Positions 1 to 9,110 of a stretch of 64,000 nucleotides of DNA are shown piece after piece. The stretch spans positions 108,595-172,594 of the forward strand of contig CAYMII010000001.1 of the NCBI GenBank assembly GCA_964390565.1, given 5' to 3'. The position numbers and the translations under genes were made by a program. Below the pieces are notes generated by a model, which had not been told where the DNA came from, searched no databases, and worked only from the letters and a program-made list of their open reading frames with translations. Position 1 is the stretch's first letter; each line of letters opens with the position of its first letter. This DNA comes from UBA8529 sp964390565 (lineage in GTDB: Bacteria; Bacteroidota; Bacteroidia; Bacteroidales; Tenuifilaceae).

Positions 1-51
1 TGCTGCAAATATTATAATTAGCAGTAACGTAAAACCAACAGTTTTTTTCAA
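1..51 (-). CDS. Start of an exported protein, cut by the left edge
   Basis: Only the first 17 codons are present. From a TTG start on the minus strand they read MKKTVGFTLLLIIIFAA, a typical start of a signal peptide: two lysines, then a hydrophobic core running to the window edge. There is no ATG in this frame in the visible part. The gene is divergent from nothing close by; mgsA lies upstream on the same strand. The function cannot be told. The TTG start is an inference from the signal-peptide pattern. Confidence 0.5.
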   Translation of the reverse strand, partial: MKKTVGFTLLLIIIFAA

Positions 52-179
52 GGTTAATAAGGATAATTAACAGTTATAATCTTAATTAAGATATTAACTT
101 AATAAAGTTATATACTATTGCAGTCTAATGCAAATAACTATCCTAATTATAAAAATGCTAAACAATAAATAGCAATATT

Positions 180-650
180 CTATACAGGCCTATTGATATA
201 TTTCGAAAAATCGAGAGGCTTTGGTGTGTACTCACTTTCAAGTAATGGCGAGCTAATTAGAAAGTCTGCAGTGGAACGATTTGTTGCAGTTGGTATATTG
301 TAAACCGATGCTAACCTTAGCAATGCTTTCACATCAACATCATGTGGCTGTGCTTGCATTGGATCCCAAAAGAAGATGAGTATATCAATATCGCCTTCGG
401 CGATTTTTGCGCCCAGTTGCTGGTCGCCTCCAAGTGGCCCCGATTTTAATTTTAATATTTGTAGATGATCGTGCAAATCTTCTCCAAATTTGCGAGTTAG
501 CGCTTCTTCAACTAATCGTCCGGTAGTTCCAGTACACATTAGTTTATGCTTAATAAGCTTTTCCCAGTTCCATTCAACCCATTCAATCATATCGCTCTTG
601 CGATTATCGTGTGCAACAAGAGCAATGGTTTTAATTTTCGATTTCTTCAT
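180..650 (-). CDS. mgsA: Methylglyoxal synthase
   Basis: This cytoplasmic enzyme converts dihydroxyacetone phosphate to methylglyoxal and phosphate, a bypass of lower glycolysis used when sugar phosphates pile up. At 156 residues it has the usual family length. The start shows IALVAHDNRK, the phosphate-binding region has TGTTG at about 40-44, and the catalytic aspartate is D76 in GGDQQ. The signature WDPMQAQPHDVDVKALLR follows. It has no signal peptide. It stands alone on the minus strand. The link to the carbohydrate genes at the other end of the window is functional only. Confidence 0.95.
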   Translation of the reverse strand: MKKSKIKTIALVAHDNRKSDMIEWVEWNWEKLIKHKLMCTGTTGRLVEEALTRKFGEDLHDHLQILKLKSGPLGGDQQLGAKIAEGDIDILIFFWDPMQAQPHDVDVKALLRLASVYNIPTATNRSTADFLISSPLLESEYTPKPLDFSKYINRPV

Positions 651-835
651 TATAAAACATTATTTGCCGTCAAATATAACGTTTATAGCGACTTTAAATA
701 TTACCTTAATGTTAAGTATTTCTAAATTTATTCAAACTATCAACTTTTAATAAGTTTAAACTTAGCTTATCAATAATAGTCAAATTGCTAAATTGATACG
801 TAAATTGTAGTCATTAAAACCTAACCCTAATTATC

Positions 836-2506
836 ATGAAAGCATCTAAATCACTATTAATAAGTTTGATATTATTGCTGATTGTGTCAATTGGCGTAAA
901 TTTTTATTTTTTTAAATCAAATGATGATATTCCTACTCAAATCGCTAACACTGAAAAACTTTTAGGATTAGAGTTCACCCCATCGCAACGCGATTCGATG
1001 ATTGATGGCTTGATGAGCTATAAGGAGAGTTATAAGAAGATTCATGAATTTAAACTCGAAAATGCCGATATCCCTTCGCTAAACTTTACTCCATTTCCCG
1101 AGGATTACCCTTTTAATCACGAGCAAAGTAAAATAGATTGGAATATATCAAAAGATGTTGTAATGCCTGATAATATTGAAAAACTTTGCTTCTATTCTGT
1201 AGCAGAACTCTCGGAACTTATCAAAGCAAAGAAGGTTACTTCTTTAGCTTTGACAAAAATGTATATCGAGCGTCTTAAGAAATACGATCCTGAATTGCAT
1301 TGTGTTATCACTTTACTCGAGGAGAGCGCATTGAAGCAGGCGCAACTTGTTGATGATGAGATTGCAAAAGGAATTTATCGTGGCCCACTTCATGGAGTTC
1401 CTTATGGTGTAAAAGATTTGCTTGCATTAAAAGGTTACCCTTTCACCTATGGTTCAAAAATCTATAAAGATCAAATTCCTGATTATACATCGCCAGTTAT
1501 TCAAAAACTCGATAAGGCAGGGGCGGTGCTAGTTGCAAAATTATCGCTTGGCGAATTTGCTATGGATGATGCTTGGTATGGTGGTATTACCCGCAATCCT
1601 TGGAATACAGCAAACGGATCGAGTGGTTCATCTGCCGGTTCTGCATCAGCTACATCAGCAGGGTTGGTTGGTTTTTCAATTGGATCTGAAACATGGGGAT
1701 CAATTGTTTCCCCATCAACGGTTTGTGGTGTAACAGGGCTTCGCCCTTCGTTTGGTAGGGTTAGCCGATCAGGTGCAATGTCGCTTTGCTGGACAATGGA
1801 TAAGATTGGTCCTATTTGCCGTACAGCTGAGGATTGCGCTTTGGTATTTGATGTCATTCGAGGAACCGATGGTTTTGATAAAACCTTGGTTGATATGCCA
1901 TTTAACTATAATTCAAAGAAAGAATTAAAGGATTTAAGAATAGGATACGTTGAGGATTATTTTAAGGCTAAATACGATTTTAAGGAGAATGATAGTATCA
2001 CTCTTGAAGCGCTAAGAAAGATGGGGGCGAAGTTAATCCCCATTAAACTTCCTGAGCAAATACCAACTATGGCAATGAGCATTATCGTAGAGGCTGAGTC
2101 TGCTGCTTTCTTTAGCGATGTTACCCTCTTGAAAATGGATACAATGCTTGTTCGTCAGGAGAAGATGTCTTGGGCAAATATATTCCGTCAAGCCCGGTTT
2201 ATTCCTGCTGTGGAGTATATTCAGGCAAATAGAATTCGAACCAAACTTATTGAGGAGTTTATTAAGGTTTTCAAGGATGTTGATATTATTGTTAGCCCTA
2301 CTTGGGGAGGCAACCAGTGTTTAATGACTAACCTAACCGGTCATCCTGCTTTGCTTATTCCTAACGGATTTGATAAGAATGGTTTGCCAACAAGTATAAC
2401 TTTCATCGCCGATTGGTTTAACGAGGCCGATTTACTAGTTGTTGGCTCAAAATATCAGAAAGAGGCTGGGTTCTTTAAAAAGCATCCCGATAAGTTTTTG
2501 CCATAA
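836..2506 (+). CDS. Amidase-signature enzyme with N-terminal membrane anchor or signal peptide
   Basis: The amidase-signature family hydrolyses amide bonds with a Ser-cisSer-Lys triad. The lysine lies in GVPYGVKDL, the cis-serine region is GSSGSSAGSA, and the nucleophile region reads GSETWGSIVSPS. Residues about 7-27 form one hydrophobic segment after two lysines, so the enzyme is probably exported or anchored facing the periplasm. That and its 556-residue length argue against GatA, the cytosolic tRNA amidotransferase subunit (about 480 residues). Residues 30-110 are a family-specific N-terminal extension. The substrate is unknown. A tryptophan in the nucleophile loop, where relatives usually carry Gly or Asp, is unusual. 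Confidence 0.85.
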   Translation: MKASKSLLISLILLLIVSIGVNFYFFKSNDDIPTQIANTEKLLGLEFTPSQRDSMIDGLMSYKESYKKIHEFKLENADIPSLNFTPFPEDYPFNHEQSKIDWNISKDVVMPDNIEKLCFYSVAELSELIKAKKVTSLALTKMYIERLKKYDPELHCVITLLEESALKQAQLVDDEIAKGIYRGPLHGVPYGVKDLLALKGYPFTYGSKIYKDQIPDYTSPVIQKLDKAGAVLVAKLSLGEFAMDDAWYGGITRNPWNTANGSSGSSAGSASATSAGLVGFSIGSETWGSIVSPSTVCGVTGLRPSFGRVSRSGAMSLCWTMDKIGPICRTAEDCALVFDVIRGTDGFDKTLVDMPFNYNSKKELKDLRIGYVEDYFKAKYDFKENDSITLEALRKMGAKLIPIKLPEQIPTMAMSIIVEAESAAFFSDVTLLKMDTMLVRQEKMSWANIFRQARFIPAVEYIQANRIRTKLIEEFIKVFKDVDIIVSPTWGGNQCLMTNLTGHPALLIPNGFDKNGLPTSITFIADWFNEADLLVVGSKYQKEAGFFKKHPDKFLP

Positions 2507-2517
2507 AGTGATTTTTT

Positions 2518-2598
2518 AACCGCTGACCTGCCTGCCGGTAGGCAGGGACGCAGAGAGCGCAGAGTTAATCTCAGCGTCCTTCGTGCCTCTGCGGTAAA
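2518..2598. repeat. Nested intergenic palindromic repeat
   Basis: The outer arms, ACCGCTGA...ACGCAGAGAGCGCAGAG and CTCAGCGTCCTTCGTGCCTCTGCGGT, pair imperfectly around a short TTAAT loop. Inserted in the left arm at 2527-2546 is a second, almost perfect palindrome with core CCTGCCTGCCGG. It sits between the amidase stop and the next promoter. Repeats of this 'CGCAGAG/CTCTGCG' kind are scattered between genes in many Bacteroidota genomes. That statement is from memory, not a search. The GC content is far above the flanks. Confidence 0.75.
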
Positions 2599-2647
2599 TT
2601 TATAATGTTGTTTAAACTTCGACTGGACAATACTGTCAAACCTTTTG

Positions 2648-2655
2648 TATTTTTG
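2648..2655 (+). promoter_or_regulatory. Bacteroidota -7 element before the MFS gene
   Basis: TATTTTTG matches the Bacteroidota sigma-ABfr -7 consensus TAnnTTTG. No clear -33 TTG lies at the usual spacing. Transcription from here would start within a few bases of the TTG start codon at 2667, giving an almost leaderless message. Confidence 0.4.
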
Positions 2656-2666
2656 TAAAAAAAACA

Positions 2667-3923
2667 TTGAACCGTTATCTCGATATAGGGTTATATTTTC
2701 AGAAGATAGGATTTGCCTTTCGTTCCTTAAAAAGCCCAAATTTCAGGCTTTTCTTTTATGGTCAAATAGTCTCACTTCTTGGTACTTTCATTCAAAGCAT
2801 TGCTCTTGGGTGGCTGATTTATAAATTGACCGATTCCGCATTTTATCTTGGTATTATTGGATTCTCAGGACAAATTCCTTCTCTTTTTCTTACTCCCATT
2901 GCAGGTGTTTATGCCGATCGATTAAACCGACGTAAAGTGCTTGTTGCCGTTCAAGCGGTATCTATGACTATGGCTTTGCTTATGGCAACACTCTATTTTA
3001 CCGATTCAATTCAAGTTTGGCATATCATTGTAATAGCCATTATAAATGGTTTTGCATTGGCATTTGAAACTCCGTTTCGCCATGCTTTTTTACTCGAAAT
3101 GGTTGGTGATAGAGAACTTTTACAGAATGCAATAGCATTAAACTCAACGCTTATTAACTCCGCTCGATTCATAGGCCCAATGGTTGGTGGTTTCTTAATT
3201 GCCATTTTCAACGAAGGGGTGTGTTTTTTAATAAATGGGCTAAGCTTCTTAGCGGTTATCGTCGCGCTTCTTTCGATGAAGGTCAAGTCGGTAAATCGAG
3301 GTAAGGAACATAACTCTGTAATTCAGGAGATGATTGAAGGATTTAAATATTCATTTCAATTTAAACCCATTAAATATTTGCTTATTCTAGTTATAACAAC
3401 TGGTTTCTTTGGCTTGCCCTACAACGTTTTTTTACCCGTTTTTGCTCGCGATATCTTACATGGCGATTCGCAGATGCTTGGATTCTTAACTGGGACTATG
3501 GGTGCAGGAGCGTTAATGGGTGCTTTTTACCTTGCCTCTCGCAAAGGAGTTTGTGGTTTTCCAAAGCTTATCCTAATATCTGCATTTACTTTTGCTATAG
3601 CATTGATGGGATTTTCGTTATCAGAAAATGTATTATTATCGCTAATAATGATGTTTTTTACTGGTTTTGGGATGATAATCCAATATGCAGCTACCAATAC
3701 GCTTGTACAAACCATTGTTGATGAGGATAAACGGGGTAGAGTTGTTGCTCTTTACGGCATGTCGTTTATGGGAATAACGCCCCTTGGAAGCCTTTTATTA
3801 GGCTCAATTTCGCCTTGGGCAGGGGTTCAATACACCCTTTGTGCTTCAGGATTTTTCTGCCTTTTAGCGGCTATTTCATATTCTAGACGAATGCCTGTTG
3901 TTAAAAGAGAGGTTTGTAAATAA
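2667..3923 (+). CDS. MFS transporter, MFS_3/EntS-like exporter
   Basis: This 418-residue inner-membrane protein should have 12 membrane helices and belongs to the major facilitator group that includes the enterobactin exporter EntS. The N-terminal signature SPNFRLFFYGQIVSLLG (about residues 20-37) and the loop motif GVYADRLNRRKVL (the DRxxRR motif between helices 2 and 3) are typical. The start codon is TTG; the first in-frame ATG lies inside the conserved first helix, so the TTG start is preferred. The substrate is unknown. It stands alone, with S9-type hydrolase 40 bp downstream in the same direction. Confidence 0.85.
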   Translation: MNRYLDIGLYFQKIGFAFRSLKSPNFRLFFYGQIVSLLGTFIQSIALGWLIYKLTDSAFYLGIIGFSGQIPSLFLTPIAGVYADRLNRRKVLVAVQAVSMTMALLMATLYFTDSIQVWHIIVIAIINGFALAFETPFRHAFLLEMVGDRELLQNAIALNSTLINSARFIGPMVGGFLIAIFNEGVCFLINGLSFLAVIVALLSMKVKSVNRGKEHNSVIQEMIEGFKYSFQFKPIKYLLILVITTGFFGLPYNVFLPVFARDILHGDSQMLGFLTGTMGAGALMGAFYLASRKGVCGFPKLILISAFTFAIALMGFSLSENVLLSLIMMFFTGFGMIIQYAATNTLVQTIVDEDKRGRVVALYGMSFMGITPLGSLLLGSISPWAGVQYTLCASGFFCLLAAISYSRRMPVVKREVCK

Positions 3924-3963
3924 TGATTATTTTTGTTAAAATAAGACTAATAAATATTTTATT

Positions 3964-5040
3964 ATGAGAAGATTACTGTTATTTCTAACTTTTATTATCC
4001 CTTTTGGTTCAATTGCTCAGGATGAGCAAACTCTTAAAAAGGAAATTTTACAGCTTAAAGAGGATAATGTCGACCTAAATCATCGTTTAGATCAGCTGCA
4101 AAAAATAGTTGACGATGGGCTTTGGTTCGATCGAATCAAGGATTATGCTTTTATCGATAAGGTATTTATGTATGGACCTCCTCCAGCAAAGGTGAAGAAC
4201 CCAACTGCCATGGGGGCAAAGAATCCAGTAAAATTTTGGTCATATGTTTTTATTCCTAAAAACATCGATTTAACAAAAAAATACCCATTGCTGGTTTTGG
4301 TGCATGGCGGGGTTCATGGCGATTTTACAACATATCATGTTCACATGATTCGTGAAATGATGGCTCAAGGGTATATTGTTGTTGCTCCTGAGTATCGCGG
4401 AAGTACAGGGTATGGTAAGGGTTTTCACGATTTGATTGATTATGGCGGATTGGAAAATGATGATTGTGATGCAAGTCGCAAGTATATGATCGAGAATTAC
4501 GATTTTGTCGACAAGGATAGGGTAGGAGCAATTGGTTGGAGCCATGGCGGCATGATTTCGTTGATGAATATTTTTGAGCATCCAAACGAATATAAATGCG
4601 CTTTTGCAGGTGTACCTGTATCGGATTTAATTGCCCGTATGGGTTATGCAACTCAAGATTACAGAGATATTATGTCGGCAGAGAATCATATTGGTAAAAC
4701 TGCTCGGGGCGATATAAACGAGTATCGTAAACGCTCGCCTGCTTGGAATGCAGCAAAGCTGCAAACACCACTGCTTATTCATACAAATACAAATGATGAT
4801 GATGTTTATAGCCTTGAGGTGGAACACCTAATTCAGGCATTAAAAGCCGAAGGTAAAAAGTTTGAGTATGAGATTTTCAAGGATATTCCAGGAGGGCACT
4901 CTTTCGATAGGATCGATTCAAAAATAGCCAAGGAGATTCGTGTTAAGATATACAAGTTTTTGGCACAATACCTTACTCCTCAAAAACCAATAACAAGCTT
5001 ACAGGATATTAATAAAGCGGCTTATTTTCCAATTAAATAG
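3964..5040 (+). CDS. Secreted S9-family (prolyl oligopeptidase-like) hydrolase
   Basis: An alpha/beta-hydrolase of the prolyl oligopeptidase/acylaminoacyl peptidase type. Residues 1-19 are a signal peptide ending in IAQ. Residues about 20-50 are charged and heptad-like (EQTLKKEILQLKEDNVDLNH), suggesting a short coiled coil. The catalytic core has LVLVHGG, the nucleophile elbow GWSHGG (S193), an acid in NTNDDDVY and the histidine in GGHSF. It lacks the beta-propeller of full prolyl oligopeptidases, so at 358 residues it is the catalytic domain only. It probably acts on peptides or esters in the periplasm; the substrate is not predictable. Confidence 0.8.
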   Translation: MRRLLLFLTFIIPFGSIAQDEQTLKKEILQLKEDNVDLNHRLDQLQKIVDDGLWFDRIKDYAFIDKVFMYGPPPAKVKNPTAMGAKNPVKFWSYVFIPKNIDLTKKYPLLVLVHGGVHGDFTTYHVHMIREMMAQGYIVVAPEYRGSTGYGKGFHDLIDYGGLENDDCDASRKYMIENYDFVDKDRVGAIGWSHGGMISLMNIFEHPNEYKCAFAGVPVSDLIARMGYATQDYRDIMSAENHIGKTARGDINEYRKRSPAWNAAKLQTPLLIHTNTNDDDVYSLEVEHLIQALKAEGKKFEYEIFKDIPGGHSFDRIDSKIAKEIRVKIYKFLAQYLTPQKPITSLQDINKAAYFPIK

Positions 5041-5052
5041 GTGACAATGCTC

Positions 5053-5091
5053 AGTTGACAGTATTTAGAAGTACAAATTATACTGTCAACT
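5053..5091. terminator. Inverted repeat between convergent genes
   Basis: AGTTGACAGTAT at 5053-5064 pairs perfectly with ATACTGTCAACT at 5080-5091 across a 15-base loop. It lies between the S9 hydrolase (+) and the phosphodiesterase (-), so it could end both transcripts. There is no long T-run on either side, which lowers the confidence that it is an intrinsic terminator. Confidence 0.45.
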
Positions 5092-5113
5092 TTGAACTGT
5101 TAACTAACAACTA

Positions 5114-6334
5114 TCACTTAAGCATTCCAATAACCTCGCCAAGCCGACCATCAACTTGTTCAGGTTTTATCTTTAGTATGTAGCAAATTAATGGGTAAAG
5201 GTCGATATTCATGAAGGATTCCTGTTGGTATCCTTTTTTGAATGCAGGTCCATAGGCATAGAAAATGCCATGCATTTCGGGGTATTGGTTATCGTAACCG
5301 TGCGTACCACCATCATAGCCTTCCTTGTCATCTGCCCAGCTAATGCTATAACCTAAGTTCGCTTCAACAAGTATGTCGCAAACACGTTTATTCTTCCCGT
5401 AATGGTATCGTTTAGGAATGCTATCGCGTTCCCAAACTTTGATATTTGGAATCTTCTTAAGCTTTTCGAGAGCTTCTTTATAATACTTATCCTTAGGTTG
5501 AAGGCTATAAATAGGATTTCCTCCAGATATTACATCAAACCAATCTTTATTCAATAGGTTAGATAAGTTAATGAGTTTATCTTTTGAAATGGATGCCATT
5601 CCATGATCAGAAACAATGATTATGTTGATTTTTGAAGCGTTAGGTAACGCTTTTATCTTTTCAATATAGATACCTACAAGGCTATCAAGTTTTTCTACAC
5701 TTGCCTTTGTTTGTGGCGACTCAGGGCCATAATCATGACCTGTCCAGTCAGGATCATGAAAATACCAGGTAATTAACCTTGGTCTTGAGGCCTCGGGGAG
5801 GGTTAACCAGTGAATTACTGTATCTATACGGTATGTGAAGGGTACCCTCTTATTATATTTCTTCCAGTAAGTTGGTTGCATGCCTTTAACCTGCGCTTCT
5901 GATCCAACCCAATAGAATGATGCAGCTTTCACACCCTGCTTTTCAGCCGTAATCCAAATTGGCTCGCCACCATAAAAATCAGGAAATTCAACGCTTTGAC
6001 GATCGCTAATGGAATAAAATCCTAGTTCTGAATCGTAAAAGGAATTATTGACAATGCCATGATGGTCAGGATGTAATCCAGTTGCCATGCTATAGTGATT
6101 TGGAAATGTTTTTGAAGGATAGCAAGGAATCATAGATTTTGCTTTTACACCTTCTTGTGCAATCTTATTTAAGTTTGGTGTATCATACAAGTCACAATAA
6201 TCCCATCGAAACCCATCAAGCGATAGCATTACAACGTAGTTATCGGGTTGCTCCGATTTTATATCTTGAGCATTGCTATAAGAGAATAACGAAATGCTAA
6301 GAAATAGTAGAAGAATAAACTTTTTATATGTCAT
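5114..6334 (-). CDS. Ectonucleotide pyrophosphatase/phosphodiesterase (alkaline phosphatase superfamily)
   Basis: This 406-residue protein belongs to the NPP/type I phosphodiesterase family, two-metal enzymes that split nucleotide or phospholipid phosphodiesters outside the cytoplasm. A signal peptide covers residues 1-22. Metal and nucleophile residues are visible: MLSLDGFRWDY (first Asp), the nucleophile T76 in PSKTFPNHYS, DHGM, and a final H in GTHGYDN. The sequence DPDWTGHDYGP contains the second-metal Asp/His pair. It is convergent to the S9 hydrolase. The substrate (nucleotide, sugar nucleotide or lipid) cannot be told. Confidence 0.9.
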   Translation of the reverse strand: MTYKKFILLLFLSISLFSYSNAQDIKSEQPDNYVVMLSLDGFRWDYCDLYDTPNLNKIAQEGVKAKSMIPCYPSKTFPNHYSMATGLHPDHHGIVNNSFYDSELGFYSISDRQSVEFPDFYGGEPIWITAEKQGVKAASFYWVGSEAQVKGMQPTYWKKYNKRVPFTYRIDTVIHWLTLPEASRPRLITWYFHDPDWTGHDYGPESPQTKASVEKLDSLVGIYIEKIKALPNASKINIIIVSDHGMASISKDKLINLSNLLNKDWFDVISGGNPIYSLQPKDKYYKEALEKLKKIPNIKVWERDSIPKRYHYGKNKRVCDILVEANLGYSISWADDKEGYDGGTHGYDNQYPEMHGIFYAYGPAFKKGYQQESFMNIDLYPLICYILKIKPEQVDGRLGEVIGMLK

Positions 6335-6374
6335 ATATATGATATTTTTCGAACTAGAAAAGTACTAAAAACTT

Positions 6375-7715
6375 TTACGAAATGTTCCCCATCCTATTAA
6401 TATACTTTTCAACATCAAATTTTCGTTTACACCCGTTATAGTTCATATAACGAATTTTTCCAAAAACCTCTCTCTCGCCCCATGCTCTATCGTGGACACC
6501 TCCAATCGACCAAGCAATGCCAGTATATCCGTTAGGATCGCGACCATCTATGCTATATTTATCATTTAAATAAATTGCAATTCTCATTGCATCTTCAGGT
6601 GACAAAGTCCATTCCAAAATCTTTTTTGCCCAATACATTCTCATAAAACCATGCATTTTTCCTGTCTTAACCATTTCCATTTGTGCAGCATTCCAAAGCT
6701 TATCATGTGTTGTTCCATTTTCAAGTTCATCAAGTGAATAGATAAATTCTCGCTTATCAGAGCGATGCACCCTATGCGTTTCTTTTGCCCAAGCATGAAA
6801 ACCTTCGGTTATATCATAATTTGAATTATAAAAGCAAAAGTTATCGGATAGTTCGCGCCTTACAATTAGCTCTTCGAGGAAAGCAGCCTTATCAATTTCA
6901 GGTGCATATGATTTCATTACCTCAATGGCAACTCTTTGTGCCGATATTTGCCCAAAGTGCAGATATGGCGATAGGTTCGATTGCCCATCGAGGTTAGGAT
7001 CATTCCTTCGAGTGGAATACCCATTCAGACGATTATTGATAAATTCGATTAGTGCTTTTCTTGCTTCAACCTCACCGGGTTTAATCCAGTTTATGGGATT
7101 AACATTTGTATTAGGATTTAACCAGTTTATTATCTCTTTGATATCAAATGGAGTATGGGCAATTGGCTTTGTATCAATGTCCGAAAGATCGGTTAAGAAT
7201 TCAGGTATAAGTTTTTTGATTTTGGGTCGTATGGTGTAAGCCCCAAATTCCAACTTTTCGGAGGCTATCCAGCAAGGAACAATGTTATGGGCATCAACCT
7301 CGTGGTGTGGTGCATCAATTTGAGTATTCAGTTCTTCTTTCCACCTTCTTTTTACCTTGAGCGGATCGAAATCGCTTACAATAAAACCAGCATTATTTTT
7401 TGTAATGAAGTTTGCTAACTCTGTGGAAGGTTCACCTTTAAGGACAATGAATTCTATCCCCTTTTCAGCTAAACCTTTGCTAACATCATCAAGTCCTTTA
7501 AGCATGAAATCGTAATGTCGAAGGCTTGCCTCGATGAAATTTGGGGCAAGAGTAAAAACAACTATAAGTTTCTGATTTAGTTTTTTTGCTTGTTCGTATG
7601 CGTAAAGTAATGCCCAGTTATCGGAAACTCGCTGATCGCGAGACATCCAGTATACAACGGCACCATCGCTAATTTTACCACTTTTAAGAACTCTTACTCT
7701 TTTAGGGTTTACCAT
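6375..7715 (-). CDS. phr: Class II deoxyribodipyrimidine photolyase
   Basis: The enzyme repairs cyclobutane pyrimidine dimers using blue light and FADH. The class II pattern is clear: an N-terminal Rossmann domain starting VVYWMSRDQRVSDNWAL, then the FAD-binding helical domain with LDGQSNLSPYLHFGQIS. The C-terminal signature includes DGRDPNGYTGIAWSIGG, HDRAWGEREVFGKIRYM. At 446 residues it is full length. It lies 40 bp upstream of the phosphodiesterase on the same strand, so the two may share a transcript, though no functional link is evident. It implies exposure to light at some stage of the organism's life. Confidence 0.95.
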   Translation of the reverse strand: MVNPKRVRVLKSGKISDGAVVYWMSRDQRVSDNWALLYAYEQAKKLNQKLIVVFTLAPNFIEASLRHYDFMLKGLDDVSKGLAEKGIEFIVLKGEPSTELANFITKNNAGFIVSDFDPLKVKRRWKEELNTQIDAPHHEVDAHNIVPCWIASEKLEFGAYTIRPKIKKLIPEFLTDLSDIDTKPIAHTPFDIKEIINWLNPNTNVNPINWIKPGEVEARKALIEFINNRLNGYSTRRNDPNLDGQSNLSPYLHFGQISAQRVAIEVMKSYAPEIDKAAFLEELIVRRELSDNFCFYNSNYDITEGFHAWAKETHRVHRSDKREFIYSLDELENGTTHDKLWNAAQMEMVKTGKMHGFMRMYWAKKILEWTLSPEDAMRIAIYLNDKYSIDGRDPNGYTGIAWSIGGVHDRAWGEREVFGKIRYMNYNGCKRKFDVEKYINRMGNIS

Positions 7716-7801
7716 TTTAAAATTATTTATACGAATCAGGGGTTGAAAACAATTTTCACCAACATATTAACTCGTAGATTGTCAGTGATATAGTTAATGT
7801 G

Positions 7802-7885
7802 CATTTCGTGAATCTTTGTGTTTTTATGACTTGGTGGCAGTTTTTGATTTAGCCACTAAGGCTCTAAGTCACTAATTTTCGCAAA
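7802..7885. repeat. Degenerate intergenic inverted repeat
   Basis: The right arm GCCACTAAGGCTCTAAGTCAC and the left arm, with CTTTGTG..ATGACTTGGTGGC, are imperfect complements. The inner stem is GTGGC (7834-7838) against GCCAC (7852-7856). It resembles the CACTAAGxCTCTAAG / CTTTGTGxCTTxGTGGC repeats that I recall between genes of many Bacteroidota. It fills the gap between the DHOD-like gene and phr. No gene is seen in this 230-bp stretch. Confidence 0.5.
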
Positions 7886-7948
7886 GTTTTAGCGATTAAC
7901 AAGATGCTCAACCCTTAATTCACATTTTTTATGAAATATCAAAAGAGG

Positions 7949-8962
7949 TTAAACTAGTTTAGATTTTTGAATAATATCGTTGTTTCTCATCAAAATCTCA
8001 ACGTATTGAGCCCTGCGGTATGCAAAAGGATCTTTCAAATTTTTCTTTGCAAGTTTGCCCCTAAAGTCATCAATAGTTTTGTAACCTTTTCCATCCATCC
8101 AAGTTTCGAGTTCATTAAGAATCTTTGGTATTTGACCAATTCCATTCTGGTAAATAGTGCTTACCACTTCAAAACAGGTTGCCCCTGCAAGTAGCATTTT
8201 TATTGCATCTTCGCCATTCATTATCCCAGAACAGCTACAAATATCCGCAGCAATATTACCATGAAGCAAGCCTGTGAATTGAAGCGTTAAACGTGAATCA
8301 TTACTAGTACTTAGGAATAACGATTGCGCAAGTTCCTCGTTTTCGATATCAATATCGGGTTGAAATAGGCGGTTAAAGATTACAAAACTTTGTACCTCTT
8401 TGGCATCCATCTTTTTAATAACATCAAGTGGATTTGTATAGAATGGACTTAACTTGACGCTAACGGGTATTCGCAGTGATTTCTTTATGCTTTGTAATAT
8501 GTCAAGTTGCGATTGAATTATTACTTTACCTTCAACATCAAAATCTTTAGGTGTTGTATAGAAATTAAGTTCAATTCCATCAACACCAGTTTTCTTGATT
8601 TCTAGGGCGTATTCAAGCCAAGTATCAGCATGCATGGAGTTTAAACTAGCAATTATTGGAATGTTTAATGTCTCCTTAGCCTTTTTTAATTTAAATAAAT
8701 GTTCCCTTGTGCCAGCATGATGAAGGTTCGGAAATAATCTGGTCATTTCTGCATGGCGCTCTGTATACTCTTCGAGCTCATTTTGTAGCTCTAGCTCCTC
8801 GAGTTGAATTTGTTCTTCAAAAAGTGATTTGAACACCACTGCTCCAGCACCAGCCTTTTCTATAGCCTTAAGTATATCCAAATCTGCTGTTAGGGACGAT
8901 GCACCAACAACTAAAGGGTTGTTTAGCTCGAGTCCCATGTAGGTTGTTTTTAGATTTGCCAT
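7949..8962 (-). CDS. Dihydroorotate dehydrogenase-like protein, copy 1
   Basis: A 337-residue FMN-binding TIM-barrel protein of the DHOD-like group. It opens with TTYMGLELNNPLVVGASSLT, has VKLSPFY in the FMN-contact strand and CSCSGIMNGEDAIKMLLAGA near the C-terminal phosphate-binding site. It differs from true PyrD in its AVVFKSLFEEQI segment. The reaction is unproven; members are often annotated simply as dihydroorotate dehydrogenase-like. A paralogue lies at 26671-27660 and shares the start and the C-terminal EFRGK/DFRGK block. It is alone on its strand. Confidence 0.8.
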   Translation of the reverse strand: MANLKTTYMGLELNNPLVVGASSLTADLDILKAIEKAGAGAVVFKSLFEEQIQLEELELQNELEEYTERHAEMTRLFPNLHHAGTREHLFKLKKAKETLNIPIIASLNSMHADTWLEYALEIKKTGVDGIELNFYTTPKDFDVEGKVIIQSQLDILQSIKKSLRIPVSVKLSPFYTNPLDVIKKMDAKEVQSFVIFNRLFQPDIDIENEELAQSLFLSTSNDSRLTLQFTGLLHGNIAADICSCSGIMNGEDAIKMLLAGATCFEVVSTIYQNGIGQIPKILNELETWMDGKGYKTIDDFRGKLAKKNLKDPFAYRRAQYVEILMRNNDIIQKSKLV

Positions 8963-9110
8963 AGCCCTCTGTGTTAAATGTTGGTTATTATTGAGAAGAT
9001 CTATATAAATGGAAAATTTGTGGTATCAATTTAATACAAAACAGGATGCGAAGTCCAGAAAAACACAATCCTTTATTACATAAACAATAAAAAAAATGAT
9101 TTGTTGAGGA

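Noticed and set aside
1501..1857. 118-codon minus-strand frame inside the amidase gene
   Set aside because: It lies fully within a well-supported gene on the other strand and has no family features.
2455..2739. Minus-strand open frame containing CLPAGRSAV
   Set aside because: It runs through the palindromic repeat and the promoter of the MFS gene; the peptide is translated repeat sequence.
4270..4651. Two overlapping minus-strand frames of about 105 codons
   Set aside because: They are opposite the catalytic region of the S9 hydrolase and overlap each other; shadows.
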